Shown in pieces: positions 1 through 10,549 of a stretch of DNA of 64,000 nucleotides. Under the pieces are notes generated by a model. That model was given only the letters and a program-made list of their open reading frames with translations, was not told where the DNA came from and did no database searches. How positions within the stretch are numbered: position 1 is the first letter of the stretch; the number at the start of each line of letters is the position of its first letter. Source of the stretch: JAOUJD01 sp963811265 (GTDB lineage: Bacteria; Pseudomonadota; Gammaproteobacteria; Burkholderiales; Burkholderiaceae_F); assembly GCA_963811265.1 (NCBI GenBank), contig CAWEQS010000005.1:62001-126000 (forward strand), written 5' to 3'. Made by a program: the position numbers and the translations under genes.

Positions 1-1686
1 CTTGGGATCGCTGGCGAGGTCGGCGTTCACCTTCTCCACCGCTTCCCGGATCCGTTCGAGCACCTGGGGCTTGCCCGCGAGGTCCGTATAGCCCGCGTAC
101 GGCAGGTTGTTTCGCTCGGCCCAGTTCCCGACGGCTTCGTAGTCGATGTTGACGAACACGCACACCATGTCGCGCTGGTCGCCGAAGGCCACCGCCTCCT
201 TGATGGTCGGGTAGAACTTCAGCTTGTTCTCGATGTACTTCGGCGCGAACAGCGTCCCGTCCGCCAGCTTTCCGACGTCCTTCGCGCGATCGATGATCTT
301 CAGGTGGCCTTCCTGGTCGAAGTACCCGGCATCGCCCGTATGGAACCAGCCTTCCTGGTCCTTGGCCTCGCGCGTGGCGTCCGGGGACTTGTAGTACTCG
401 CGGAACAGGCCGGGAGAGCGGATAAGGATCTCGCCGAGGTCGGTCAGCCGGATCTCGACGCCCTTGACCGGCGGGCCGACGGTGTCCGGCTTCACGCCGC
501 CATTCGGCTGCACGCAGACGAACACCGACGTCTCCGTGGAACCGTAGAGCTGCTTCAGGTTGATGCCGAGCGAGCGGTAGAAGGTGAAGAGGTCCGGCCC
601 GATCGCCTCGCCCGCCGTGTAGGCCACGCGGATGCGGCTCATGCCGAGCGCGTTGCGTAGCGGCGCGTACACGAACAGGTCGCCGAGGCCGTGCAGCACG
701 CGGTCGCCGAGTCCGACCGGACGGCCGTCCAGCAGGCGCCCGCCCACGCGCCGCGCGACGTCCATGAAGAAGTGGAACATCCTGCGCTTGATCGCGGAGG
801 CGTCCTCCATCCGGATCATCACCTGGGTGAGCAGGGCTTCGAGCACGCGCGGCGGCGCGAAGTAGTACGTTGGCCCGATCTCCCGCATGTCCGCGGAGAC
901 GGTCGTCGCCGACTCCGGGCAGTTCACGGTGAAGCCGCACACCATCCACTGCGTGTACGAGAAGATGTTCTGCCCGATCCACGCCATCGGCAGGTAGGCC
1001 AGCACCTCCTCTTTCGAGGTCAGCGCTTCCATCTCCGCCCCGGCGTCGCCCGCCGCGATCAGGTTGTCGTAGCCGAGCACCACGCCTTTCGGGTTGCCCG
1101 TCGTGCCCGACGTGTAGAACATCGCGGCGACGTCGTTCGCCTTGCCCAGCGCGATCTCGTCGTCCACCGCGCCCGGGCGCTCCTTGAGGTAGGCCTGCCC
1201 CAGCGACCGGAGCTGGTCGTACGAGGCGAGGCCCGGCTGGTCGTAGTGCCTCAGCCCGCGCGGATCGTCGTAGAAGATGCGCTTGATGTGCGCGACCTTC
1301 TCGCGGATCTCGAGCACCTTGTCCACCTGCTCCTGGTCCTCGACCATGGCGAAGCGGATCTCGGCGTTGTCGAACACGAATGCCATCTCGGCCGCGACGG
1401 CATCCTGGTACATCGGCACCGGGACGCCGCCCAGGCACTGGGCCGCGCACATCGTGAAATAGAGGCGCGGCCGGTTCTCGCCAATGATGGCCAGGTGCTC
1501 GCCGCGCCTGAATCCCGCCTGCAACAGGCCGGCCGCGATCTCGCGAACCTCCTGCAGCATCTCGACCCAGCTCCAGCTCTGCCAGATGCCGAGGTCCTTT
1601 TCGCGAATGGCCGTCGCGCCAGGGCGGACCCTGGCGTGCTGCATCAGCAAGCGCGGAAATGTGTCAGCGGCGGTGCTCGCTGTCAC
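1..1686 (-). CDS. AMP-dependent acyl-CoA synthetase (long-chain type), C-terminus beyond window
   Basis: The product activates a fatty or aromatic acid to its CoA thioester through an acyl-adenylate. The frame is open from the GTG at 1686 to the window edge, about 560 residues, so the last part of the C-terminal domain is missing. The ANL P-loop YTSGTTGNPKG, the YGSTET motif and the GWFHTGD motif are all readable, and the downstream IIDRAKD hinge is intact. I chose GTG 1686 because GGAG lies about six bases upstream; an in-frame ATG at 1710 lacks such a site. The gene is divergent from a Crp/Fnr regulator, an arrangement I have seen with synthetases of branched-chain or aromatic acid catabolism, but the substrate cannot be read from the sequence. 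Confidence 0.9.
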   Translation of the reverse strand, partial: MTASTAADTFPRLLMQHARVRPGATAIREKDLGIWQSWSWVEMLQEVREIAAGLLQAGFRRGEHLAIIGENRPRLYFTMCAAQCLGGVPVPMYQDAVAAEMAFVFDNAEIRFAMVEDQEQVDKVLEIREKVAHIKRIFYDDPRGLRHYDQPGLASYDQLRSLGQAYLKERPGAVDDEIALGKANDVAAMFYTSGTTGNPKGVVLGYDNLIAAGDAGAEMEALTSKEEVLAYLPMAWIGQNIFSYTQWMVCGFTVNCPESATTVSADMREIGPTYYFAPPRVLEALLTQVMIRMEDASAIKRRMFHFFMDVARRVGGRLLDGRPVGLGDRVLHGLGDLFVYAPLRNALGMSRIRVAYTAGEAIGPDLFTFYRSLGINLKQLYGSTETSVFVCVQPNGGVKPDTVGPPVKGVEIRLTDLGEILIRSPGLFREYYKSPDATREAKDQEGWFHTGDAGYFDQEGHLKIIDRAKDVGKLADGTLFAPKYIENKLKFYPTIKEAVAFGDQRDMVCVFVNIDYEAVGNWAERNNLPYAGYTDLAGKPQVLERIREAVEKVNADLASDPK

Positions 1687-1849
1687 GGCTGTCTCCTGAC
1701 TGCGCGGCATCGTGGTGGCCGCGTCTGTTGTGCTGCTAGCTTAACCCAGCCCTTGGGCGCGATCGGTCGCGCGCTGGAAGGGACACGGTACGGCGAGCCG
1801 TCCGGCGGCGCTGTCGCCCGGACGACAGTCTTGCGGGACAATCGCGCCC

Positions 1850-2539
1850 ATGGCCGAACAGGACCCCCCGCGCCTTGCCGACATGATGACCACCAGCGCC
1901 TGGTGGCCTCATCTCACCGAGGACCAGCGCCAGCGCGTGCTGGCCGAGGTGGAGGAGCGCCGCTACACGGGCGGCAGCGTGGTGATGCGCAAGGGCGAGA
2001 TGGTCGAGGCGTGGACGGGCGTGATCGAGGGACTGATCAAGATCAACGTCGTGTCACAGGCCGGAAAGAGCGCGACGTTCACGGGGATCGGCCCGGGAGG
2101 CTGGTTCGGCGAGGGCTCGCTGCTCAAGGACGAACCGCGCAAGTACGACGTCGTCGCCCTGCGCGACAGCCGGATCGCGTGGATGCCGCGCGCGACCTTC
2201 GACTGGCTGCTCGGAACCAGCATCCCGTTCAACCGCTTCCTGCTGCTCCAGCTGAACGAGCGCCTCGGCCAGTTCATCGCGATGATCGAGTACGAGCGGC
2301 TGCTGGAGCCCGATGCGCGCGTCGCGCGTTGCCTGGCGGAACTGTTCAACCCGCTGCTGTACCCCGGCCACCGCGAGCAGCTCGAGATCTCGCAGGAGGA
2401 GATCGGCTACCTGTCGGGCGTGTCGCGGCAGCGCGTGAACCAGGCGCTGCAGGTATTGTCGCGCGAAGGGCTGCTGCACATCGAGTACGGCAGCATCCGC
2501 ATCCGCGACCTCGCGCGGCTGCGGCGTTACGGCAGCTAG
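1850..2539 (+). CDS. Crp/Fnr-family transcriptional regulator
   Basis: This 229-residue protein has an N-terminal cyclic-nucleotide-binding-like beta-barrel (about residues 20-135), a long dimerisation helix and a C-terminal Crp-type winged helix. The recognition region reads ISQEEIGYLSGVSRQRVNQAL, typical of the HTH_Crp class. There is no N-terminal cysteine cluster, so it is not an Fe-S Fnr sensor. The ligand is unknown. It is divergent from the acyl-CoA synthetase across a 163-base gap, so control of that gene is a reasonable inference. The next gene starts 19 bases downstream and may be co-transcribed. Confidence 0.9.
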   Translation: MAEQDPPRLADMMTTSAWWPHLTEDQRQRVLAEVEERRYTGGSVVMRKGEMVEAWTGVIEGLIKINVVSQAGKSATFTGIGPGGWFGEGSLLKDEPRKYDVVALRDSRIAWMPRATFDWLLGTSIPFNRFLLLQLNERLGQFIAMIEYERLLEPDARVARCLAELFNPLLYPGHREQLEISQEEIGYLSGVSRQRVNQALQVLSREGLLHIEYGSIRIRDLARLRRYGS

Positions 2540-2558
2540 GGCCCCGGGAGCGCGCCGC

Positions 2559-3050
2559 GTGTTCGTGTTCGACGCCTGGTTCTGGGAATTGGCGAGCTAC
2601 GTGGTGACGGTGATCGGCCTGCCGCTCGCGATAGTGGTGTTCATCGCGGAGCAGCGCCGCGAGCGCCGCAACGAGGAGGACGAGGTCTACCAGCTGCTGT
2701 CGGATGCCTACAACGACTTCCTGCGGGTGGTGATCGACAACCCGGACCTGCGCCTGCGCAGCCAGGCCGCGACGCCCGACCTCACCGCGGAGCAGCAGGA
2801 ACGCAAGCTCGCCATCTTCGACATGCTGATCTCGCTCCTCGAGCGCGCCTACATCACGGCCTACAGCGACCACATGAACGAGGCCCAGCGGCGGCGCTGG
2901 AACTCGTGGGAGGACTTCATGCGCGAATGGCTGCGGCGCGACGCCTTCTACGACCGCCTGCCGCAATTGCTGAAGGGCGAGGACCCGGAGTTCGCGGCCT
3001 ACATGCGGCGGCTGGCCGAGGAGGAGCGCGGCGCCACACTGCCGCGCTGA
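2559..3050 (+). CDS. Small membrane-anchored protein of unknown function
   Basis: This is a 163-residue protein starting at GTG 2559, eight bases after a GGGAG site. The N-terminus carries one hydrophobic segment (about residues 8-30), followed by a charged helical cytosolic part rich in Glu and Arg with aromatic residues. I recognise no enzymatic motif. It resembles uncharacterised proteins annotated only as DUF or hypothetical in proteobacteria. It follows the Crp/Fnr gene closely and probably shares its transcript. The function is unknown. Confidence 0.7.
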   Translation: MFVFDAWFWELASYVVTVIGLPLAIVVFIAEQRRERRNEEDEVYQLLSDAYNDFLRVVIDNPDLRLRSQAATPDLTAEQQERKLAIFDMLISLLERAYITAYSDHMNEAQRRRWNSWEDFMREWLRRDAFYDRLPQLLKGEDPEFAAYMRRLAEEERGATLPR

Positions 3051-3152
3051 CGACGGCGTCGCTGCGGCCGCCGAGCGATCTTCCGCGCCCGGACGCGACC
3101 CGCCGCGGAACCAGGTGCGCCGAGCCGTGCCACGGGCGCTCGGCGCCCCGCG

Positions 3153-5402
3153 CTAATTGCGGGCAAGCGTGGCCGGAGCGCGTCGGCGCGTACCCGGACC
3201 CTTGGCAAAGGCATGGATCGTGGCGCGCGACTCGCGCCGCGCATGGTCCACTCCGGATGGACCGGTGCCGACCGGACCGCGCGATACAGCGTCGCGAGCG
3301 CCTCGGCATCTCCCAGCAGCAGGCGCCGCTCGGCCGGCGTGAGCGCCTGCGGACCGGACAGCAGGGCATGCTCGACGCGGTGCTGGCGCTGGGCGGCGAC
3401 GATCGGTGAACGGCGTCGCGCTGCCTGGCGCACCACGAGGAACAGGTCGGGATCGAGCACCGCGTCGGCGAAACGCGGCTGCGGACGCGCCTCGCCCGCG
3501 TACTGCCCGGTCGCGACCACCTCCGGTGCTGGCGTCGTCTCGTCCGGCGTCAGGAAGAGACCCGCCGTACGGGCACCGATGCCGAGCGACGTGCGGCTCA
3601 TCAGCGCCGACAGCGGCACGGCGAGCAACAGGCCGAGCGCGACCGGCGCGATCCAGGGCAGGAATCCCGGCGCCTGCCAGGCGACCACTCCCACCCACGC
3701 CGTGCCGACGAGCATCTGCCAGCCGTGGCGCTCGATCGCTTCCTGGAACGACGTCGAGGCATCCTCGCGTTTCGGCGATTTCCACTGGATCGCCCAGCCG
3801 GCGAGCGCGGCCAGGACGAACTGCGTGTGGAACAGCATGCGGACCGGCGCAAGGAGCGCACTGACCACGCACTCGAGCACGACGCTCGTCATGAGGCGAA
3901 GCAGGCCACCGAAGGCCGTGCGTCGCGGGCGCCTGCGACGAGCGCGGCGAGCAGCTTCGGCAGGAACAGCATCGACGCGACCGCCGCCAGCAAGGCCAGC
4001 GCGTCCTTCGGATTCCACGATGGCCACAGCGGAAACAGCTGGTTCGGAATGACGAAGTACTCGGGATCCACGCTGGCGTTCGTCACCAGCACCCACGTCG
4101 ACAGCAGCAGGAAACCGGCCCACAGGGGAGCCGACACGTAGGCGAGCGCGCCGGTCAGGAACACGGTGCGGTGCACGGGGTGCAAGCCGGGCGCGAACAT
4201 CAGCCGCGCAGTTCATCAGGTTGCCGTGGCACCAGCGGCGGTCGCGCCCGAGCTCCTCGATCAGGTTCGACGGCGTCTCCTCGTAGCTGCCCGGCAAGTC
4301 GTAGGCGATCCAGACGCCGCTAACCCGCCGCGCCGCATCAGGGCGGCCTCGACGAAGTCGTGGCGACAGGATCTCGCCGCCGAGCGGCGCCGCGGCCCGG
4401 CAGCGCAGCGAGCACGCAGTGCTTCATGAAGGGATCGAGCCGGATGATCGCGTTGTGGCCCCAGTAGTGCGACTCGCCGAGCTGCCAGTAGTGCAGGCCG
4501 GCGGTGAAGAGCGGGCCGTAGACGCTGGTTGGCGAACTGCTGGATGCGCGCGATGCAGCGTGTCGCGCGCCGACCGCGCGCGGGGCGGTCTGGATGATGC
4601 CGGCGTCCGGGCGCGCCTCCATCAGGCGCGACCAGCGTCGACAGCGCACTCGCCGCTCATGACGCTGTCGGCGTCGAGCACGACCATGTAGCGGTAGAGC
4701 GCGCCCCAGCGGCGGCAGAAGTCGTCGATGTTGCCGCTCTTGCGCTTCACCCGCCGTTCGCGCCGGCGATAGAACAGCCTCGCGTCGCCGCCCAGCGTCT
4801 CGCGCAGCGCGCTCCATGCGTCGAGCTCGCCCACGCAGACATCCGGGATCGCTGCTGTCCGACAGAATGTAGAAGTCGAAGCGCGCGAGCGCGCCGGCGC
4901 GGGCGACCGACTCGACGTCGCGCGCAGCCCGGCGAAGACGCGCTTCACGTCCTCGTTGCAGATCGGCATCACGACCGCGGTACGGGCGTCGTCCGGCAAG
5001 GGGCCGGCCCCGGCCGCTGATCGCGAAACCAGATGGCGATCACCGCCGCGCAACAGCACGACGAAGCCCATCATCGCCGTCCAGAAGCCGGCCGCGAGCC
5101 AGCAGGACAGGATCGCGAACACCGCCAGCAGCGCCTTCTCCGCGATCGACGACGCCTCATTGGGAAGCAGCCCGCTCATCAGGTAGGTCGCGTAGACGCC
5201 GGCGCGAGCGAAAGCACCAGCAGCACGAGCCTGCGGCGCGGCCCGCGCCGCGCGCCGGACCGTCGACGTCGGCCGGTCCCGGCTCGCGGCGGAACAGCCA
5301 GCTGAGCAGCGACAGCCCGCGCCACGGGGTCGCCGCCATCGGGGTGCGGCACGTTGGCGGCGCGAGCGGCGCTGCGGCCGGCGGTTTCAGTGGATCGTTC
5401 AC
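3153..5402 (-). pseudogene. mdoH: Glucans biosynthesis glucosyltransferase MdoH/OpgH, reading frame broken by several indels
   Basis: MdoH is the inner-membrane GT2 glucosyltransferase that makes and exports the linear beta-1,2-glucan backbone of osmoregulated periplasmic glucans. Pieces of it lie in order in different minus frames. The N-terminus (5402) is followed by membrane segments near 5100, the nucleotide-binding stretch TAVVMPICNEDVKRV, the DAD metal-binding motif in VVLDADSVMSG, the RRWCHGN (QxxRW-like) motif near 4230, and further membrane segments between 4200 and 3600. The C-terminal part ends at the TAG at 3153 only after another frame change near 3220. I infer at least five single-base frame changes. 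The total span matches a protein of roughly 750 residues. It lies 19 bases downstream of mdoG in the usual order. Multiple sequencing errors are more likely than decay, because sequence on both sides of each break is conserved. Confidence 0.85.
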
Positions 5403-5421
5403 GGGGCGGGGACGACGTAGC

Positions 5422-6921
5422 TCATGTCTCGCTCAATGCCTGACCGCCGCGGCGCAGGTGCGCGCGCAGTTCCATCGGCTTTTCCTTGTCGGTGCGCTTC
5501 GCCTGCACGACGAGCCGCCATCCACCCCGGACTTCATTCGGGTGAACGACCAGAAACTGGCGAACCCCGTTCGTGAGTGCCAGGTCCGCGTCGATCTCGG
5601 CCCCGGGCGGCAACTGCGCGAGTGCCGGCCCCTCGAAGTCGATGTGGAACTTCACCACGTCGTCCGGCAGTGCCTGGAACCCGCGGCCGCGGCGCGACTG
5701 CGCCACCCACGATGTCGGCGGCCGGCGCTCGCTGTTCTTCAGCGCAGACAGCCGGTACGCGTACGCCAGCGAAGCGCCGGCCTTCGGCGCTTCCGCCGGC
5801 ACCCAGTACGCGACGATGTTGTCGTTCGTCTCGTCCGGTGTCGGTATCTGTACGAGTTCCACGCGGCCGGCGCCCCAGCTGGACGTCGGCTCGACCCACA
5901 GGCTCGGCCGCAGGTCGTAGCGTGCCTCGAGGTCCTCGTAACTCGGGAAGGCGCGATCGCGCTGCATCAGGCCGAAGCCGCGCGTGCCGGGCAAGGCGAA
6001 CGAGGTCGTCAGCAGGCGCTTCGGATTCACCAGCGGCCGCCAGATCCACTCGCCGCTGCCCGACGCGATCGACAGGCCGTCCGAGTCGTGGACCTCCGGC
6101 CGGAAGCCGTCGCCGTTGCCGGGATGGTTTTCGCCGACATGAACATCGAGGTCACGGGTGCGACTACGACCTTGCCGACCGCCTCGCGGAAGTACAGCCG
6201 CGATTGCACCTCCGCGACGGTTTCGACGCCGGGCTTCAGCACGAAGCGATAGGCACCGGTCACGCGCCGGGAATCAAGCAGCGCGTACAGCACGAGCTGC
6301 GTGGCGTTGCGTGCAGGCTTCTCGATCCAGAATTGCTCGAAACGCGGGAACTCCTCGCCACCGCGTTCGCCGGTGTCGAGCGCCAGGCCACGCGCCGAGG
6401 CGCCGTAGCGCTGGCCCTTGCCGAGCAGGCGGAAGTAACTCGCGCCGAGGAAAACGGCCAGCTCGTCCTTGTACCGCGGCGTGTTCAACGGATAGTGGAT
6501 GCGAAGCCGGCGAAGCCGAGCTTCTGCAGCTGGGCGGGATCGAGCTTGTTGGCGCCGTAGTTGAAGCTGGCCGGGTCGAACGTGACTTCCCGGACGGCGG
6601 CACCGACGATTTCGTGAATCCGGACCGGCTGGTCGAAATAGCCCCCGAGGTGGAAGAACTGGATCTCGTACGGGAGCTTGTCGGCCGCCACAGGGCGCGG
6701 TCGGGGTTGAAGCGGATGTCCCGCGTCTGGTCGTAGGTCAGGTCCTTCAGCGCCTTCGGCAGCACGAAGGCCGGCTTCGGCTGGGGGCGGCTGGCGAGCT
6801 CCTTCGCCATCCGGTCGACGTCGTCGAAGCCGAATGCGGCGACCGGCGGGGCGGCGGCGACAAAGCCTGCCGCCATCAGCGGGAAGAGCAGGCGTGCGCA
6901 GAGCGATCGGGACAAAGGCAT
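5422..6921 (-). pseudogene. mdoG: Glucans biosynthesis protein MdoG/OpgG, reading frame broken by three indels
   Basis: MdoG is a periplasmic beta-sandwich protein needed for branching and release of osmoregulated periplasmic glucans. The start at 6921 gives a signal peptide (hydrophobic core LLFPLMAAGFVAAAPP, cleavage near VAAFGFDDV). Three frame changes can be placed: near 6690 (one G missing, restoring ALWAADKLPYE), near 6501 (one C missing, restoring RIHYPLNTPRYKDE) and near 6140 (one T missing, restoring MFGENHPGNGDGF). With these repaired the frame runs about 500 residues to the stop at 5422, the usual family length. Each repair gives the expected MdoG sequence, so consensus error is the best explanation. 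mdoH follows 19 bases downstream. Confidence 0.88.
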
Positions 6922-7112
6922 ACCTCGTTGATCCGGGCGAAGGGCATATAACGGCGAGCCCGCATTTTCGTGCACTGCAGCAAGATCGGTGCCGACCCTT
7001 TCTCCGGTTCCCTAGAGGCATCCATCGAGCATCACGCACCATTCAGTGCGTTTTTGCCGTGGGCGTGCGAATGGTGAACCGGGGCAAGCGCCGCACGTGA
7101 CAAGATCCCGGC

Positions 7113-7967
7113 ATGCGCATGATCCGGCTCGCCGATGGCGTTCAGGTCCCGTGCCTCGGGCTCGGCACCTGGCGCATGGGCGAATCACGGTCTTCGCACG
7201 CCGCCGATGTGGCAGCCGTGCGGCAGGCGCTCGAACTTGGCTACCGGCTGATCGACACGGCCGAGATGTACGGTGACGGCGGCGCCGAGCGCGTGGTCGG
7301 CGAAGCGCTGCGCGGGGCGTTGCAGACGGGCACGGTTCGGCGCGAGGACGTGTTCCTCGTCACGAAGGTCCTGCCGAGCAACGCCAGCCGCAAGGCAACG
7401 GTCTCGGCGTGCGAGCGCAGCCTCGAGCGATTGGGCGTGGAGCACATCGACCTCTACCTCCTCCACTGGCGCGGCGGCCAGCCGCTGAGCGAGACGGTTG
7501 CGGCGTTCGAGGCGCTGCGCGAATGCCGCCGGATCCGCGCGTGGGGCGTCAGCAACTTCGACGTCGACGACATGGACGAACTGTGGGGCGTGGCCGGCGG
7601 GCCGCATTGCGTGGCGAATCAGGTCTACTACTCGGCGAGCGAGCGCGGCATCGAATTCGACCTGCTGCCCGCGCAGCGCCGGCGGTCCGTGGCCACCATG
7701 GCGTACTGCCCGATCGACCAGGGTGCGCTCGCGTCGGATCCGACCCTTGCGGAGATCGGCGGCCGGCTGGGCGCCAGCGCCGCGCAGGTCGCGCTCGCGT
7801 GGGTCCTGCGCCAGCCGGACGTGATCGCGATCCCGAAGGCCGGACACGAGAGGCACCTGCGCGAGAACCTCGCCGCCGCAGCGCTGGCTCTGACCGACCG
7901 GGATCTCGCCGCAGTCGACGCGCGCTTCGCGCCGCCGAAGCGCAAGCGACGGCTGGCGATGACGTAG
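7113..7967 (+). CDS. Aldo/keto reductase
   Basis: This is a 284-residue NAD(P)H-dependent aldo/keto reductase with a (beta/alpha)8 fold. The family tetrad is visible: Asp in LIDTAEMYG, Tyr in the same motif, Lys in FLVTKVLPS and His in LYLLHWRGG. The C-terminal cofactor segment reads AIPKAGHERHLREN. It resembles the cytosolic 2,5-diketo-gluconate reductase-like and YeaE-like group; the physiological substrate is unknown. It is divergent from mdoG and has no obvious operon partner. Confidence 0.9.
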   Translation: MRMIRLADGVQVPCLGLGTWRMGESRSSHAADVAAVRQALELGYRLIDTAEMYGDGGAERVVGEALRGALQTGTVRREDVFLVTKVLPSNASRKATVSACERSLERLGVEHIDLYLLHWRGGQPLSETVAAFEALRECRRIRAWGVSNFDVDDMDELWGVAGGPHCVANQVYYSASERGIEFDLLPAQRRRSVATMAYCPIDQGALASDPTLAEIGGRLGASAAQVALAWVLRQPDVIAIPKAGHERHLRENLAAAALALTDRDLAAVDARFAPPKRKRRLAMT

Positions 7968-8095
7968 TCGTTCCGCGGTCGCGCGCGGTCCGCACGGTCT
8001 TCGCGCAGCGTCGTCCAGCCCGCGGCACGGAGGCGAGGGCACGCCATCTGCCACAATTTCGCCCCTCGCTCCCGTCGCCTCCAGGCTGTCCGCCC

Positions 8096-8509
8096 ATGCA
8101 CCCGTTCCACCTCGCGTTTCCCGTCGCCTCCCTCGAATCGGCGCGCAGGTTCTACGGCGGCCTGCTCGGCTGCCCGGAAGGGCGGTCGTCCGACGCGTGG
8201 ATCGACTTCAACCTGTATGGCCACCAGATCGTCGCGCACCTCGCGCCGGACGAGGTCGGCCACCGCCGCACCAGCGAGGTCGACGGCGACGACGTGCCGG
8301 TGCGGCACTTCGGCGTCGTGCTGTCGATGCAGGAGTGGGATGCGCTCGCGCGCCGCCTGCGCGACCAGGGCGTGAAGTTCATCATCGAACCGCACATCCG
8401 GTTCAAGGGCGAGGTCGGCGAGCAGGCGACGATGTTCTTCCTCGACCCGAGCGGCAACGCGCTCGAGTTCAAGGCCTTCGCCGATCCGTCGCGGCTGTTC
8501 GCGAAGTAG
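8096..8509 (+). CDS. VOC-family (glyoxalase/dioxygenase-fold) protein
   Basis: This is a 137-residue single-domain protein with two beta-alpha-beta-beta-beta modules. The start HPFHLAFPVASLESARRFYGGLLG and the end FFLDPSGNALEFKAF carry the metal-ligand pattern of the vicinal-oxygen-chelate superfamily (His near the N-terminus, Glu in LEFK). It matches proteins annotated as glyoxalase/bleomycin-resistance-like with no assigned substrate. It is read in the same direction as the upstream aldo/keto reductase but 128 bases away. Confidence 0.85.
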   Translation: MHPFHLAFPVASLESARRFYGGLLGCPEGRSSDAWIDFNLYGHQIVAHLAPDEVGHRRTSEVDGDDVPVRHFGVVLSMQEWDALARRLRDQGVKFIIEPHIRFKGEVGEQATMFFLDPSGNALEFKAFADPSRLFAK

Positions 8510-8569
8510 ATCCGGGCAGTCCTTGACCCCGGAAAACTCTGGTTGGTCAGCGGGTTCGCCTGATCGCGA

Positions 8570-9514
8570 TCAGCGGCCCACGCCCAGCAGGAACAGCGTG
8601 AACGGCGTCGTGACGGCCGCCAGCAGCGTCGACAGCAGCAGGCTGGTGGCCACCGGACCCTCGATCGCATTGAATTCGCGCGCCATCAGGTAGACGTTGA
8701 TGCCGACCGGCAGCGCGGCCAGCAGCACGACCGCCTGCGTTTCGAGCGGCGGCAGGCCCACGGCCCACGCGATGGCCCACACCGCCAGCGGCTGGCCGAC
8801 GAGCTTCATTGCCGTGATGCCCGTCGCGATCCGCCAGCCGCTTCTCACCCCGTACTGCGCGAGACCCATGCCGAGCACCACGAGCGACAGCGGAATCGCC
8901 GGCTGTGCCAGCAGCGCGAGCGGCACGTCGACGAACGCGGGCAGGGTCCAGCCGGTGAGCCCGAACGCTGCGCCGGCGAGGATCGACGCGACGATCGGGT
9001 TGGTCAGCACGCTCCACACCGTGTTGCCGAACCCCGTGAGCGACAGTTCGCCGTGGCGGGCCCACTCGACCGACACGGTGGCGAGCATCCACAGCGTCAG
9101 CGAGTTGAACACGAGCACGAGGCCGATCGACGGCATCGCCGCTTCGCCGAGCGCCGCCTTGGCGAGCGGGATGCCGAGGAACACGTTGTTGGAGAAGATC
9201 CCGCCGAGGGCGAACACCGACTGGCCGACGCCATCGAGGCGGTACGCGAGCAGGCCGGCCACGCGCGCCGCCACGAACACGACGAAACAGCCGCCGAAGA
9301 ACGCGACGAGCACGCGCGCGTCGACCGGCGGAAGCTTCGACAGGTCGCTCATCAGCCGGAACAGCAGCGCCGGCAACGGCACCGCGAAGAGGAACTTCGA
9401 CAGCGCCTCGCTGTATGAAACCCGCCACCATCCCGCAATTCCGATGAGGTAGCCCACGAGCACGAGCGCGAACAGCGGCGCGGACAGCTCGACGAGTTGC
9501 AGGAAGGCGTTCAC
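8570..9514 (-). CDS. AEC-family (auxin efflux carrier-like) permease
   Basis: This 314-residue integral membrane protein has about ten hydrophobic segments, the pattern of the AEC (Mem_trans) family. Conserved stretches include SNNVFLGIPLAKAALGE in the middle and NVYLMAREFN near the C-terminus. Bacterial members carry malate, malonate or similar carboxylates; the substrate here is unknown. The start is GTG 9514 (VNAFLQLVELSAPLF), since the open frame continues far upstream without a plausible initiator. It is monocistronic as far as can be seen. Confidence 0.87.
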   Translation of the reverse strand: MNAFLQLVELSAPLFALVLVGYLIGIAGWWRVSYSEALSKFLFAVPLPALLFRLMSDLSKLPPVDARVLVAFFGGCFVVFVAARVAGLLAYRLDGVGQSVFALGGIFSNNVFLGIPLAKAALGEAAMPSIGLVLVFNSLTLWMLATVSVEWARHGELSLTGFGNTVWSVLTNPIVASILAGAAFGLTGWTLPAFVDVPLALLAQPAIPLSLVVLGMGLAQYGVRSGWRIATGITAMKLVGQPLAVWAIAWAVGLPPLETQAVVLLAALPVGINVYLMAREFNAIEGPVATSLLLSTLLAAVTTPFTLFLLGVGR

Positions 9515-9637
9515 GGCGTGCGGGAGCGAAGTCCGGCGCAGTGTAGGGCCGCGGGTCGGCGAAGCCCGCCCCGAGGCTCCTCGTCCCCAACCGTTCTGGA
9601 TCTTGGGGGTGCAGTGCGCGCCTGGTGCAGCGGGCCT

Positions 9638-10549
9638 ATGGGCCGGTCGAGCAGCGTGACAGTCGAGGAGGTGCGCCTCCCGACGCCGGCCGGCGGGGAT
9701 GTCTGCGTGCGCGTGCGCTACGCGGGCATCAACCCGCTGGACTGGAAGCTTGTCGAGGGACACTACAGGTGGATGTCGAAGCGCGCCCGCCGTGCGGTGT
9801 CGGCTTCGACCTCGCTGGCGAGGTTCATGACGCCGGCCGCAGCGCCGCACGGTTCGTCCAGGGCATGCGGGTCGCCGGCCTGATCCCGGCGTTCCAGCGC
9901 CCACCCGGATCGATCGCGCAATACGCCCTGGTGCCCGGGCACCTGCTCGCTGAAGTGCCGGACCAGGTCACGCTCGACCAGGCGGCCGCCTCCCGGTCGC
10001 CGGGCTCTCGCGCTGCAGATGTGCCGGATGGCGAAGATCGGCCGCGGTACGCGCGTGCTGGTTCACGGCGCGTCGGGTGGCGTCGGGCACCTCGCGGTGC
10101 AGATCGCGCGCAACCTCGGCGGAACGGTGACTGCGACCGGCAGCGTGGCCAGCCACCCGCTGCTGCAGTCCCTCGGCCCGGATCGCGTGCGATCGCGCCG
10201 CCCCGGTGGCCACCTGGGGCGGCCCCTTCGACGCCGTGCTCGACTGCGCGACGACGCTGACGCCGTTCGACCTGAAGACGCTGCTCGCGCGCGATGGCCA
10301 CTACGTCGCCACCACGCCGCGCTTTCCGCAGGTCATGGTGGACACCGTTCTCAACCTTCTGCGGCGCGGCAGCGGCAGGTTCTGATGCTGAAGCTGGATG
10401 GCGCCGATCGAGCGCGATGCGGCGGTTCCCCGCTGGCAGCCTGCGGGGTCGCGGTCGAGCGCGTGTTCGCGTTGGGCGACGCGGCGCAGGCGCTGGCGCA
10501 CTCCCGCGCAGGACACGTGCGCGGCAAGCTGGTCGTCTCGATCGATTAA
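9638..10549 (+). pseudogene. Zinc-type alcohol dehydrogenase/quinone oxidoreductase-like MDR protein, frameshifted
   Basis: Fragments of one medium-chain dehydrogenase/reductase lie in successive plus frames. The GroES-like N-terminus is readable (VRYAGINPLDWKLVEGHY), then GFDLAGEVHDAG after a change near 9770, then the Rossmann glycine motif VLVHGASGGVGHLAVQIARNLGG after a change near 10010, then a C-terminus ending ALAHSRAGHVRGKLVVSID. A further change lies near 10190. Repaired length would be about 300 residues, normal for a zinc-less quinone oxidoreductase. The end overlaps the convergent AraC gene by four bases. As written it cannot make a full protein. Confidence 0.8.

Noticed and set aside
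691..2607. 638-codon plus frame opposite the acyl-CoA synthetase
   Set aside because: It crosses both the synthetase on the other strand and the Crp/Fnr gene in another frame, and has no domain.
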